64,000 nt of DNA from Dendrolimus kikuchii (GCA_019925095.2 CM034408.1:5186001-5250000), one strand, 5' to 3'. Counted from the first letter of the stretch, positions 30,555 through 41,465 are shown. Translations and numbers: made by a program. Notes: generated by a model from the letters alone, not told the origin.

Positions 30555-31118
30555 TACCACATATCTATACCTAAACCGCTTTAGGTAAACTTCTAGGCGC
30601 TAAGAACCTCAGCCAGAAGGCCCAGCTTGCCATACACAACGCGGTGCTGGTACCTACGCTCACGTATGCAAGCGAGAGTTGGGTATGGAAGAGAGAGCAT
30701 GAAAGTAGAGTAAACGCGGTCGAGATGCGAGCACTGCGCAAAATCTGCGGAGTGACGTTCGCGGACCGCGTTCGTAATACCGAAGTAAGAAAAAGAGTTG
30801 GTCTGAAAGAGAGTGTCGGGGTGAAGGTAAGGAAAGGAATGCTTCGGTGGTTTGGGCATGTGAAAAGAATGCATAAACAGTAATACAATGCAAAAGTAGA
30901 TGGATGCAGAAGTCGTGGAAGGCCACGACACACCTTTCATGATCAAATTGATCGTGTACTAGCAGAAGGTGATGTCTTAAGAACCGACGAGCGTGCATGA
31001 CAAGAGTTATGAATGTCAAAGTAGCAAGTGAGGTGTGTAAGAATAAGCCTGAATGGCGCTCTGTTGTTCGTGCCTACCCCGCAAGGGAACTGGCGTGAAG
31101 TTATGTATGTATGTATAT
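30555..31118 (+). pseudogene. RTE-type LINE, longest copy, ORF C-terminus and 3' end
   Basis: Encodes NLSQKAQLAIHNAVLVPTLT, then YASESWVWKREHESRVNAVE and MLRWFGHVKRMH, the C-terminal region of the endonuclease-reverse transcriptase of RTE-type LINEs. About five codons present in the 32.7 kb copy are missing and a TAA (30881-30883) follows; after it GCRSRGRPRHTFHDQIDRVL continues. The end is GAAGTTATGTATGTATGTAT. Non-functional and 5'-truncated. Confidence 0.85.
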
Positions 31119-31439
31119 CTAAACCCAGGTTCTTAAAGTAAATTATAGGTACTTTGAGTGCGACGGTAAGATTACATATAATCCCAATTAATATTCTATA
31201 TTCGCACTATCATATCAGTCATATTAAAATCGCTTCGTAAACGTGAGAAGCATAGACTAGTATGTATAAGATAGTCTCCTAAGAAGGTATAACGAGATGC
31301 GGTTATAATATTAAGTGAATAACTTCTTTGTTTTAAGCGATGATTCAATAGTTTGAAAGCAGGATTTCCAATGCGTTTTATGATTAATCCACTGCAACAT
31401 GATATCACTGGGTATGTAATGACGATCTACATTTTTATG
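31119..31439. other. AT-rich DNA, nothing recognised
   Basis: No repeat link was found. Confidence 0.45.
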
Positions 31440-31790
31440 GTATACTAGCTGTTGTTATCGGCTCCGCTCGCGTAAATTAAAAATAATCATAGTTTGAGCA
31501 ATATTTCTACACCTTTTTAACCATCTTAGGTGTGGAATTCCCAAGCCGATACATGTGTGCATTTATTTCTAAACAGAAGCAGGTATACAAAATTTCGTGC
31601 TTCTTGCTTTGCAGCTGACGGATTTTCATACACACTGTCATCCCCCTTTTCAACCCCTTAGGGGTTGAATTTTCGAATATACTTTTTAGTGCGCACCTAC
31701 AGTATCGAAAGAACCAGCATACAGATCTTTACGGTCCTAGCCCGAAGCTAGTTTAGGCTGTGCGTCGATATGTCAGTCAGTCTGTCCGTC
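31440..31790 (-). mobile_element. Helitron-like repeat (same family as 52.58-53.01 kb)
   Basis: Begins ACTAGCTGTTGTTATCGGCT and contains GAAGCAGGTATACAAAATTTCG, TAGTGCGCACCTACAG and GTCCTAGCCCGAAGCTAG, all found inverted at 52.6-53.0 kb. The far end passes into the GTCA repeat. Confidence 0.6.
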
Positions 31791-31960
31791 AGTCTTTCAG
31801 TCAGTCTGTTAGTCATTGTGTCTGCCAATCTGTCAGTTAGTCAGTCAGTCAATTAATCAGTTGGTCAGTTAGTCAGTCAATCAATTAGTCAGTTGGTCAG
31901 TTAGTCAGTCAGTCAGTCTTTCACTCCATCAGTCAGTCAGTGTGTCAGTCAGTCTGTTAG
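31770..31960. repeat. Degenerate (GTCA)n tandem repeat
   Basis: About 190 bases of GTCAGTCAGTCTGTC-like tetranucleotide repeat, starting where the Helitron-like element ends. The partner at 52.58 kb has only about three units (ACTGACTGACTGAC), so the array expanded here. Confidence 0.9.
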
Positions 31961-31999
31961 TTCTTCTATTCTATTCTATTCAATCTGTCAGTCAGTGAG

Positions 32000-32686
32000 G
32001 TTAAGTAATTATATATGTATAGATCAGTATGTGTAAGCGAAACTTTGTTCGCGTTGCCATAACTATGACGTAATATTAATGAATTGCACAAAAAAAGCTG
32101 ACCGTAGCACCACCTATTTTGCTATATTCTTGTATCCCATGGAAACGACGTCATTTCTAAGCGTTGTTATTGTCCAGATTTTATTAACATACACGCAGTA
32201 GTTTCTAAGAATACATTACGAATGAAAATGACACATGGTGTTTGGTCGTGGTTTACCATATCCAAATATCATGTATCTTCCACCAGTAACTTACCACCAT
32301 GGCTTTAGCCATGTTGGAGTCGTTATTTTGATTACAACTCCTCGGGCCGGCTCGATGAGTGTGATCCCACGCTCTCACAGAATATCGAAAGACGTGAGAA
32401 ATATGGAAAGACAGAAGAGTCATGATTTATATTAAGGATTCTGTTTTTTCTAAAATTGCTTTCACTCCTAAAAAGTTCGCCTGAAAACGTAGACAGGTAA
32501 TGTAATGTTATTTCTAGCATGTTCATGAAACCCGTCTAGCGGTTCTTGTGAACATATTTCTCGGAGCAAACCCTGTGAAATGGAAAATGATAGTCTAACA
32601 TTTGCTCAAACCGAACATTGAGGGAGATGTCAGCTGCCCCATTACAAAACCTAGTAACTGACTGGATATAATAATTTTTGATTTAT
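32000..32686. other. Anonymous DNA
   Basis: No repeat link or convincing ORF. A 66-codon ORF at 32235-32435 has no motif. Confidence 0.45.
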
Positions 32687-33080
32687 TTACATACATAGAT
32701 ACATAACTTCACGCCAGTTCCCTTGCGGGGTAGGCAGGAACAACAGAGCGCCATTTAGGCCCATTCTTACACACCTTACTTGCTCCTTTGACATTCATAA
32801 CTCTTGTCATGCACGCTCGTCTGTTCTTAAGGCTCCTGACATCACCCTCTGCTAGTACACGATCAATTTGATCATGGAAGGTGTGTCGTGGCCTTCCACG
32901 ACTTCTGCATCCATCCACTTTTGCATTGTATATCTGTTTAGTCATTCTTTCATCGTGCATTCTTTCCACATGCCCGAACCACCGGAGCATTTCTTTCCTT
33001 ACCTTCACCCCGACACTCTCTTTCAGACCAACTCTCTTTCTTACTTCGGTATTACGAATGCGGTCCGCGAGCGTTTGATT
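32687..33080 (-). pseudogene. RTE-type LINE, ORF C-terminus intact, 5'-truncated
   Basis: From about 33077 to the stop before 32709 the minus strand is open: RKRVGLKESVGVKVRKEMLR, then WFGHVERMHDERMTKQIYNA, RGRPRHTFHDQIDRVLAEGD and KWRSVVPAYPARELA. This is the C-terminus of an RTE-type protein. The 3' end is CGTGAAGTTATG followed by a TATG/TACA-type tail. The rest of the element is absent, so it cannot move alone. Confidence 0.85.
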
Positions 33081-33919
33081 TATTTGCTCTCAATAAACCA
33101 AAAATTTTACACAGCTACGACAAGTAAAATCATACATAATATTGAATTGATTTAGACAGAGTCTGTATTAGGTTAACAACCTGTTTGACTGATCACCAGG
33201 CCCCTAGAAATTCCTAGAAATTCGAGAAAAAATTAATCGCACAAAATACTATTAAATGTTACAAGTGCGTGAGAGTTTATATTTAATTGGACTTGTATGT
33301 ATGTGATTGTGTGTGTGGTGTCGTGTGAATATGTGTATATATACACAAATATACATATGCAAATGATTACATAAATAGACTACAGAGAAGTAACTAACCC
33401 CGTTATAAAATAAATATATAGGACATAAATTATAATAGTAACAAACAACATAGTATGATATACACTGAAAATATATAGTGGTATATATTCTTACAATGTC
33501 AAAGTAAACAGTATAATTGTAAAAAAAGAGATAGACTTTATATTAAAAAAAATGTTCTTACAAGAAGATAAATTCAGGAACAATGTGTATTCTCTTCCTG
33601 CAAATAATGAAATAAAACTGTATGTTTGTACAATAAAGATATACAACTTAAGATTATTAAACTACAACCTATACATATACGTGCTGATGTACATATATAT
33701 AGATATATATGTATATACAAGCATAAATACACATAAATATATAAAATAAATACATAGACTTAAATAAATAGATATATAACAATGTAACCTCCAGCTAAAA
33801 AAACCCTGTAATAAAATCAAAACAAGTAGAACTTGTAAATTTATTACCAATAAATAAATAAAAGTAGTAGACTTGGGCATATATCATTCGCCTGGGCCAA
33901 AACTGAAGACTAAAAAAAA
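33081..33919. other. Very AT-rich DNA
   Basis: Short TATA-rich runs (for example 33690-33720). ORFs here are low-complexity artefacts. Confidence 0.5.
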
Positions 33920-34050
33920 TTACTCTGTTGGCTCAGCAACCCAAAGTGGGTCGAGAGCACGCCACTTTCCTCAGACCTGTACAGTATCTTGCCAGTTGTG
34001 GGCTTAAAGTTCGGTGAGGTCAGCTTGCATTCTGTCTTTCCAGCGATACT
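33920..34050 (-). pseudogene. LINE ORF C-terminal remnant (unassigned clade)
   Basis: On minus a frame reads YRWKDRMQADLTEL, then AHNWQDTVQV, then KWRALDPLWVAEP with two stops. The pattern WKDR..DL..L...W...........WR.L is that of C-termini of RTE-like endonuclease-reverse transcriptases. A related, more decayed piece is at 44.5 kb. Confidence 0.45.
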
Positions 34051-34961
34051 TGGTATAGCATACTAGCCTTACTTGTACGACCAATCGGTCGTCGACCAAC
34101 GACTGGTCGCCACAAGTACCTATGCTTTTTTCACGCCCTGATCCTCAAGCCGTCCGCCCAGCCAATCCATCAGCCAGCGGAGACGGTGAGCCTTTATATC
34201 TCCAATTATATTGGGCTCGGTCACCATACTCTCTATTTCGAAGTTAATTTGGACCCTCCAGCCACTAATCTCCTCTTTTTGTTGGGTCCAAGATTTTCCT
34301 CTCAGTGATTAAAATTGGTTCTCTTCTTTAAATGCAAGTGTTCAGGCTTTACAACTGTACATTTAAATTGATCTTATGACAGTTTTGTAAACACGAATTT
34401 TAGTCTTCTATTCTCCGTGTCATATTACAGCGAGGCAAAAGAAAATTGTCTTCGTTCACGAAATAAGAGCTAGTAAACCTTCCGTTGAATTGTAATTCAA
34501 TGTAAGTATCCACTTCACTATATTATTTTGCATGCTATTAAGGTCAGAGGATGAATAGGTATTAATACGTATATTAACACGTTTGTATAAAAATTCACCA
34601 AGCTAGCAAAAGTGCTTTTGAAATCAAGTTGCCAACGCACATTAAAAATTCCTTCAACTATTTTATTAAATTCATCTTAAAAGAAAACTTATGCACTTAT
34701 GATATAAATATTTATATCATTTGTGATTAAACAATTCGTAATATAAAAAGCGTGAGATTATGTGCTAAAAATGACAAAGTGTAAGAATTCCCAAAAATTC
34801 GCATTTAAAAATTTATTTGGTAGTTACTAGGTTTAGATACAGTACAGCGTAATGTTCTTTGAGATATTTGGGTGTCACTTTACCTTTACAAAATCTCATC
34901 AAGTGTGTTTATTTTTGTATTGCGGTTTTTATTCTGTTAGCCAAGTAGCAAAATTATATTA
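34051..34961. other. Anonymous DNA
   Basis: 34110-34330 is mildly GC-rich and may be old coding repeat; the rest is AT-rich. Nothing recognised. Confidence 0.4.
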
Positions 34962-35267
34962 TCCGTGCAGGAACGGAGAAAGAATACTAAATCTTCCGGC
35001 CAGGTGGCCTGTCGTAAAAGGTGACAAAACAACCCACATCCTACAGGTAAGACATTTGCTCGACTGGAGGCTACTACCCTGGTCTAGAGCATGTCGCCAT
35101 AACAACCTTGAGTTGTGTTCCGGCATTAGTGGCCAGGTTCCAGTCCCATCTATGAGTCCAGCAGCACATTGGTAGCACCTTTGGTGTTGCAAATGTTCAT
35201 AGGCGACGGTAACCATTTTCCATCACAGGCAGTCAGCCTGCCTGCTGTCCTCCAGCAATAAAAAAAG
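34962..35267 (+). mobile_element. SINE-A, full length
   Basis: Head CCGTGCAGGAACGGAG, tail CTGCTGTCCTCCAGCAATAAAAAAA. A tail variant with CACAGGCAGTCAG. Confidence 0.75.
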
Positions 35268-35717
35268 AACCGAACACTCGCAATTGAGAGTGAATATTTG
35301 TACTTAGAAAACTGGATAATTGTCATCTCCACAAAACCTTTCGACGTATGTTGGATTCATGCACTCGACCGATTATATACAGACCATTCAGGTCAATTCC
35401 AGTATCAACATGAACAGTTGCCTTTGCATATAAATTGCTATACTTAATTACACTTTTCAACCAGTTTTGTATTTATAAAAATATATTTCACTGAATAAGG
35501 TCGTTTCGAAAATAACAGCTGTGTTATTCGGACATTCGTATTTTTGGAATGTGGATCTTTATGGTCAGGGAGCTAGGGACATATTTGTTTCTGTTCTTTG
35601 TGCACTGTGTATATAGTCCCAGAAAAATTGTATGACTTTTCCATATTAGCTATTTTAGATTGCTTATTAACTGATTTTATGTAAAAAAGCGTCTATTACG
35701 TAGACAAGAATAAATTT
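35268..35717. other. AT-rich DNA, nothing recognised
   Basis: No repeat link was found. Confidence 0.45.
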
Positions 35718-35952
35718 CGCCAGGTGGTAGGGCATTTGCCCCACTGGATGGCTACCACCCCTGGTCTAAAATATGTCGCCATAACAACCTTGAATTGTGT
35801 TCCGGCATTAGTGACCAGGTTTCAGTTTCCCTTAAAGAGCAGCAGCGCATTTGTAGCAACTTTGTTGTTGCAAATGTCCATAGGCGATGGTAACCGCTTT
35901 CCATCAAGCGGGCCGTCTGCCTGTCTGCTGATCTCCTGCAATTTTTTTTTTT
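35718..35952 (+). mobile_element. SINE-A, 5'-truncated
   Basis: Starts at CGCCAGGTGGTAGGGCATTT and runs to CTGCTGATCTCCTGCAATTT. The first about 80 bases of the element are missing. Confidence 0.75.
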
Positions 35953-36059
35953 TAATATATTAATATAGATAATTTTTATTTTTAAATATTTATTATATAA
36001 TTTATTTTAAATATTTTCAGTATTTAAAAATTATGCAAATTAAAATTAACCTATAAAAT

Positions 36060-36130
36060 CTAGTGCCAGACCGCTGTCAGTTGGAAAGGTGCCCAAAAGA
36101 TTGGCCACATTACCTCGCTGAAAAACAACG
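36060..36130 (-). repeat. Fragment of repeat family K
   Basis: AAAGGTGCCCAAAAGATTGGC, CATTACCTCGCTG resemble 60.1 kb (TAAGGTGCCCAGAAGGCTGGC, TTTCATCGCTAG). Confidence 0.4.
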
Positions 36131-36179
36131 CTAATACGTTACCCGAGGTATAGACCAGTTTTTTGGTCACGTGTGACAT

Positions 36180-36600
36180 CCACCAGATGTTTGGCTATAT
36201 CTCCATAAAGCTTGTGCTCCTCCGCCCTCATGGTCCCAGGGTCTCGACCCTAAAAGCCGCAAATATGTACACATCACATTTCCGATGACTGACTATTTGC
36301 GGCGTTTAGGGCCTCATGTTGTGTAGCTGCTGTACCAGCAGACTTGCTAGTGGCTGTAAGTATCGCGTCACATACTAAGGGGTGACCCATCTTCCAGGGC
36401 ATTAAGACATCACAGTGGGTCTCTTGCCATCGTCGTGGTACAAGCCCTTCGGTTCTAGAATGCCAGGTACCCCGGCAGTAACAAGAGCCCGACGGATTAT
36501 GTCATTAAGTTGCATGACGTGGAATTTTGCCGGTACTTCTTTTACGTGATAAACCATGGTGACCGAGGCGCTCCACCTTATCTCCACATTGACAGCGGTG
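36180..36600 (-). pseudogene. Decayed transposable-element ORF, possibly with an endonuclease-like motif
   Basis: On minus, frames read [16 protein letters not shown], then [20 protein letters not shown], then DDGKRP, then MPWKMGHPLVCDAI, with shifts and stops between. I recall a C.CG...[10 protein letters not shown]...RH, DGKRPDG, PW..G..L.WD.T protein from many invertebrate repeats. The cysteine/histidine cluster followed by RPD and a later D loosely resembles a restriction-like endonuclease of some non-LTR elements; that part is inference. Confidence 0.45.
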
Positions 36601-37335
36601 TAAAACTATGCTATATTTGTTTTATATGACAATTTTGAAAAGTTTCAATGGATTTTTAATAAGCGTTGTGGAAGTATAATAAATATAGTGATATCTGTCT
36701 ATTTCAGTATATATACACATGCCATTGATCAAAAGTAAAAACTCTTAATTCGAATGTTTAACTTATACAATAGCTTAAGTTAAACATTTGGATGTAAGTG
36801 GCCTGTATTTAAATATATAAATAAAGTACCTATGTTAAAATTGCTATTGAATCATCTACACCAATAAAATAAATTGATTTCTAAAAACACACTAATGTTA
36901 ATAAAACCTCGTCTATTTTTAGAAATATTCATTTAATTAGTCACCTTTTGTATTTTTCTGTATCAAATTATTCGTATAAAAGAAGCCTTACTAAGACAGT
37001 AAAATTATTTATGGTTCTTTTGAAGTATTCGAATTCACAAATCTGTGCTGCTATCTATAATAATCTAATATATAATATGCTAATCTATAATAATAAAATT
37101 TAAGTGTCTGTGTACGAATTCAATATAAGTGTCAAAATTCAAGTAGAACTTCTATTTATTGCTTAATCATAAAATACATTTATCGTAAAGAGACTTCGAA
37201 ACAGCTTAACGTATTTCAATGACAATTTTAGAACATAGGCATTTTATATTGGTGTTTCATATCGATACCTTGTAGAGTTCATAAAGTATTAATAAATGAG
37301 AAATATGTTCGTGATAATTTTTTTAACGAGGGGAA
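36601..37335. other. AT-rich DNA, nothing recognised
   Basis: No repeat link was found. Confidence 0.5.
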
Positions 37336-37780
37336 ATTCGATTGAAGACCGTCAGTCGCGCAAGGGGGGAACATGAAGAGAAGAAGCGGCGGCTTCAGGT
37401 GCTCTAATAATTTTATATAATATTAAAATGGGTGGGATTCGCAGAAAGAGCTCACAGTGTCTTGAGGTCTGGTGGCACTGGTACTTGCCAACCATCTTCT
37501 CTATTGAAATTTGGGTGTTTTTTGATTTCACCTCACGCATCATTCTAGGTATGAAACGTTTCGCGAGGATTTGTGCTATTTCCTGATCGCAGACCGTAGA
37601 CCGATCAGGGACTCGTGTTTTTACCCGCTAAAACCTCTCGGTGTTCCGCCCTTCGCCCTTATACCAGGACCACGAGTCACGGCCTAGCCACTCCGCGGGC
37701 CCTGGCAGGCGGTGGTCCAACGTTCTCATCCACTGCCGGTTAACTTTGGACGGTCTTGTAACAATAAAAAAAATACGTGA
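37336..37780. other. GC-richer block, unidentified
   Basis: Probably old repeat coding or UTR sequence (GCGGGCCCTGGCAGGCGG near 37700). No product recognised. Confidence 0.3.
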
Positions 37781-37815
37781 ATTCAGCAGACTGACAGACG
37801 GCCCACCTGATAGAT
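37781..37815 (-). repeat. Short CR1/SINE-A tail remnant
   Basis: GAATTCAGCAGACTGACAGACGG then CCCACCTGAT is the inverted tail of SINE-A/CR1. It joins directly to the Penelope fragment. Confidence 0.5.
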
Positions 37816-38290
37816 CTGCATATTCCTCAGGCATGGCTTCCTTTTGACAATCTCAATGCAGTCTTCCACTGGTAAACTGGTAAATAAGGACTGGACATCA
37901 AAACTGACTAGTACTTCATCCTCAGCCAATGTCAAATTTTCAATTGCGCTGATGAAGTCGAAGGAATCCTTGACATGGTAGGGTGTGTTGCCGCGGAGAT
38001 TGTTGAGTGTCTTCGCGAGATGTTGTGCCAGTCTGTATGTTGGTGAGTCAAGCTGGCTAACTATAGGGCGCAAGGGGATGTTGTTTTTGTGAATTTTAGG
38101 TAACCCATACAGTTTAGGCGCTTTGGCGCAAGATGGTGTGAGTGCGGATACGTCTATGCTTAATTTTTCGGAGTGTTTTTTCATAACCGCGATTGTTTGT
38201 TTGGTTACTTTATCCGTGGGGTCAGTTTTGACCTTTTTATAAGTGCTTTCGTCCGATAAAAGATCTTGTATTTTACTATTGTAATCAACG
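37813..38290 (-). pseudogene. Penelope-like element reverse-transcriptase fragment
   Basis: On minus an open stretch from about 38285 encodes KVTKQTIAVMKKHSEKL, then KAPKLYGLPKIHKNNIPLRP, IVSQLDSPTYRLAQHL, and EVLVSFDVQSLFTSLPVEDC. The LYGLPKIHK..PLRPIVS and VSFDVQSLFT motifs (with the first catalytic Asp) are diagnostic of Penelope reverse transcriptases. The rest of the palm and the GIY-YIG endonuclease are missing: the frame breaks at the CR1 tail near 37815. Confidence 0.88.
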
Positions 38291-38395
38291 TCGTCGAAAC
38301 GTCGGAAAAACCAAAATCAAATAAAATTACCGCGCTTAAAACCGTTAAAACGTAGTTTTATTATGTATACAAGTCGCGAAAACTTAAGAAAATAT
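38291..38395 (-). mobile_element. Penelope-like 5' terminal sequence
   Basis: On minus it reads TATACATAATAAAACTACG, AACGGTTTTAAGCGCGG, TTTTTCCGACGTTTCG just upstream of the reverse-transcriptase frame. This ties the palindrome at 26.1-26.3 kb and the remnants at 14.3 and 19.3 kb to a Penelope-like family. Confidence 0.7.
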
Positions 38396-38676
38396 TATGT
38401 TTCCCACATTGATTTATATCATGTAGTATATATAATAGCTCTCAGACTATAAAATTGAAACGCTTATAATATACCGGGTGTGCAATTAACCGACCGATTA
38501 ACAAACATGAGTTTATTTTTAAAATTGTCAGCACACAAAAACAAGTTTCGAAGCAAGGTTGCGTGTACTACAATATTTTAAGAACATGCTGTAGGTATAC
38601 GCGTAGATTTTGTAAAATTATAACAACGTCATTTATATGAATTCGGCTACCCTTAAACGTGTCTGCCCACAATACC
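38396..38676. other. Anonymous DNA
   Basis: AT-rich, nothing recognised. Confidence 0.4.
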
Positions 38677-39186
38677 GTATCATACCATAACCGTGCTAGG
38701 AACGTATCCGGCAAAAAAATGCTTTTTATTGAAAAGTATTAGACCATGCTCACTACACCGTTCCGTCACCGACAGCCCCGGATCTTGATTTTTTTCAAGT
38801 GGGGGGGGGGGGGGGCGCAAAAAGCTGAAACATGCTACCCTCGCTGGCCTGTATTTTTATCTTAATCATCACCATGCGTTTGTACTTTTTAACCTATGCC
38901 TACGCGCCCCGCGAAACGTAATGTACTATGTGCTTAAAGTATTGGACGTCTCAGTGGTCAAAATTGTGTTTTTGTCTAAGAAGTTTGAATTTGCCGCCCA
39001 CTGTATTGGCCGCCCAGGGCATGGGCCTCGGCTTGCCATGGATCCGGCCCTGACCACCGATCAACATCATCTCATGCCAGGCACGGAACGTCAAAACAAT
39101 ATATTGCTACGTTCTAGTGGGTATAGTAGACCGTATGGTATTTCTTATCGTGCCTGATACTTTCATAGCACGGTTATTGTATGATC
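38677..39186. mobile_element. Inverted-repeat element with a nested hAT
   Basis: Left end 38677-38713 (ATCATACCATAACCGTGCTA) pairs with right end 39151-39184, whose reverse complement starts ATCATACAATAACCGTGCTA; about 35 bases with few mismatches. Without the nested hAT the element is about 220 bases. Superfamily unknown. Confidence 0.65.
38773..39052. mobile_element. Non-autonomous hAT-like element
   Basis: Left end CAGCCCCGGATCTTG; right end, reverse-complemented, CAGGGCCGGATCCATGG. Flanking 8-mers GTCACCGA (38765-38772) and ACCACCGA (39053-39060) match at six of eight positions. A run of 14 or so G lies near the left end. No transposase. Confidence 0.6.
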
Positions 39187-39755
39187 CGGTGTAATGTTCA
39201 GACACCTTAAATGTTCATTAAAATATACTACATTCATTTGATATGATGCAATGAAATATGACAGAAAATGTTCAAAGCCTTAAAAATTGACCCTGTGCGA
39301 GTCGGTTCTTGTACAACGGACGAAAGTTAACTATTTTTGGTATCCGGATACCAAAAACGGCCGTTTTCGCAGATCGGAATTATGAATATGACAATTATCA
39401 AAATACATTAGAACTTTATGCTATGTCTTGTATGTGCAATTCAATTCAAAATTACACTAAACATTCTCCTAAAGTGGCCGCTTTAGGCCTTCTGTTTACG
39501 TAACTTCGAAAATATGTGAGTAAAAAATACCTTATAAGTCAAAAATTAAAACTAGGTACTAACATTTGTTCTAATTTTTCACTATATATTTTCTAAACGG
39601 ATATTGGGGATTGAATACGATACTTTTTACAACTATTTTATATCTATCATTTATATACTTTACGGTGGAGTAAAATTCCATTCCGCTACTTCACCCCTTT
39701 ACGGGTCGCCAAGCAACAAACCCCTCAAGTTATTTAAGTATACTTCCATACATAC
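39187..39755. other. AT-rich DNA with stacked palindromes
   Basis: 39334-39357 is a perfect 24-base palindrome centred on TCCGGA, overlapped by the perfect 14-base palindrome AAAACGGCCGTTTT (39354-39367). A near-palindrome CCTAAAG..GCTTTAGG lies at 39468-39488. Otherwise nothing recognised. Confidence 0.6.
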
Positions 39756-39759
39756 ATAT

Positions 39760-40684
39760 TGTTACGTGCGAGCGGGGGCACGCACTCGGGATTGGAAGGA
39801 AACACCAGTTCTTTTAAGTAACGCTTTTATTGACTTCAACAGCCGCACGTAATACCTCGCTGCAGGGTTGCCCCTATACGCACGACTAACGATGCACTGT
39901 CCCGACAATAAGGTGTCCCACTTACAACACCGTCGCCGATATTGCGTAGACCACCTCCTGCTACTGCAGTGCTCAACTCCGATATTAACGCGTGTAGCTC
40001 GCTTCTGGTTCGTCTCTCAAACTACGCTACACTCCTTCTTCACTTAACTGTTCGCTAAACTTGTCACTAAATTCACCACTAAACTGGTCACTGTCTTCTA
40101 TTAAACTTCTCTTCCAACTCTTCCGTATCACACTTGTCGCTTCGCTGTCTTGAACTGAATGAACTCAACTCTAAACTGCCCGGTAGGCGCGCCTTACGCT
40201 GCTTATATACCCGGAAGAATTTTCTGGAACCCATAATTTCATACATACATACATAACTTCACGCCAGTTCCCTTGCGGGGTAGGCCCGAACAACAGAACG
40301 CCATTTAGGCTTATTCTTACACACCTCACTTGCTTCTTTGACATTCATAACTCTTGTCATGCACGTTCGTCTGTTCCTAAGGCTCCTGACATCACCCATA
40401 ATTTCGTTATTCTTTTATTTATTATCTCTCCCTTTCTAAACATCTATCTATCTCTGTCTATTCCTTCCCGAATCTTCTATTCGAGAACTTTCGTTTATAC
40501 ATCTATCCCTTTCTAACATCTATCTATCTCTGTCTTTTCCTTCCCGAACGTTCTATTTTAGAACTTTCGTGCATCGTCTATCCCTTTCTAAAATATATCC
40601 GTCCTTGTCTTTTCCTTCCAGAATTTTCTAGCTTTTTCTAAAAGTTCTTAAACTAACTAGATGGTTCCACCATAATTCGCCACA
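39760..40684 (-). mobile_element. Solo LTR, second family, with a nested RTE
   Basis: From TGTTACGTGCG to CGCCACA, flanked on both sides by ATAT (39756-39759, 40685-40688). Sense is minus: it starts TGTGGCGAATTATGG, has TATA (GGGTATATAAGC, near 40205) and AATAAAAGCG (near 39822), and ends CGTAACA. The right part holds imperfect tandem CTATCTATC/TTTCC-type repeats. Without the nested RTE and its duplication it is about 760 bases. Confidence 0.8.
40241..40393 (-). mobile_element. RTE-type LINE 3' end nested in the solo LTR
   Basis: A 153-base truncated copy flanked by a perfect 12-base duplication ACCCATAATTTC (40229-40240 and 40394-40405). The (TATG)n tail is at the low end. Confidence 0.9.
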
Positions 40685-40688
40685 ATAT

Positions 40689-41185
40689 AACTATCTTTTG
40701 CCGGAGCCTTTTTTATAGACATAGTTACTCCACGGGAACAGTCTTCTTCCTCGTTATCAGTAATGAGGAGGTTGGGGCCTCGAGGTTTTACCTCTTTACC
40801 CCAGGCTGCAACTCAGTGGGCAACTACCCACCGGTAACTGGGTTTGGAGCTGCTGGAGTCTTCTCCGCATGGCGATGGCTTCGCAGCAGCTCTCGTTGGC
40901 CAATCTGCGGCGTTCGGTGGCCTTCGCGGGCTTTCCGCTGGCTACTTCCGCGGCTTAGTTGGCCATTCATTGGCGTTCGGTGACCATCTCGGACTTTAGG
41001 TGGCCTGTCAGCAGCTTTGTGAGTTTTGCGACCTCACGCCATCGCCCTGATTAGATGAGCGTATGAGATCACGAGGAGTCGGCAGCCAGATGCGTTGATC
41101 GTCTGGTGGCCGTGCGTGTAGTGGGGCAATCCCGTGGAATGACGTGTGGACCGTCCATTTTCCGTGATAAAAACTACCATATATT
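40689..41185. other. GC-richer block, unidentified
   Basis: Contains loosely repeated GTTGGCCA..GCGTTCGGTGGCC motifs (40890-41010). It resembles the 5' UTR of a LINE but no ORF supports this. Confidence 0.3.
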
Positions 41186-41188
41186 TCT

Positions 41189-41465
41189 CCGTGCAGGAAC
41201 GGATTATTTCCTGCGGCCGGGCAGACTGTCGTAAGCGACAAAAAACCTACAGCCAGGTGGTAGGGAATTTGCCCGACTGGATGGCTACCAACCCTGGTTT
41301 AGAGTATGCCGCCATAACAACTTTGAGTTGTGTTCAGTTTATCCTTTAAGGCGGGCAGCACATTGGCAGCACCTCTGGTATTGCTAATGTCCATAGGCGA
41401 CGATAACCACTTTCCATCACAGTTGGGCCGTTAGCCCGTCTGCTGTGCTTCAGCAATAAAAAAAA
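41189..41465 (+). mobile_element. SINE-A, full length with small deletions
   Basis: Head CCGTGCAGGAACGGA, tail GTCTGCTGTGCTTCAGCAATAAAAAAAA. Confidence 0.75.

Noticed and set aside
30571..31019. Minus-strand ORFs of about 120 codons
   Set aside because: Antisense shadows of the RTE ORF at 30.6-31.0 kb.
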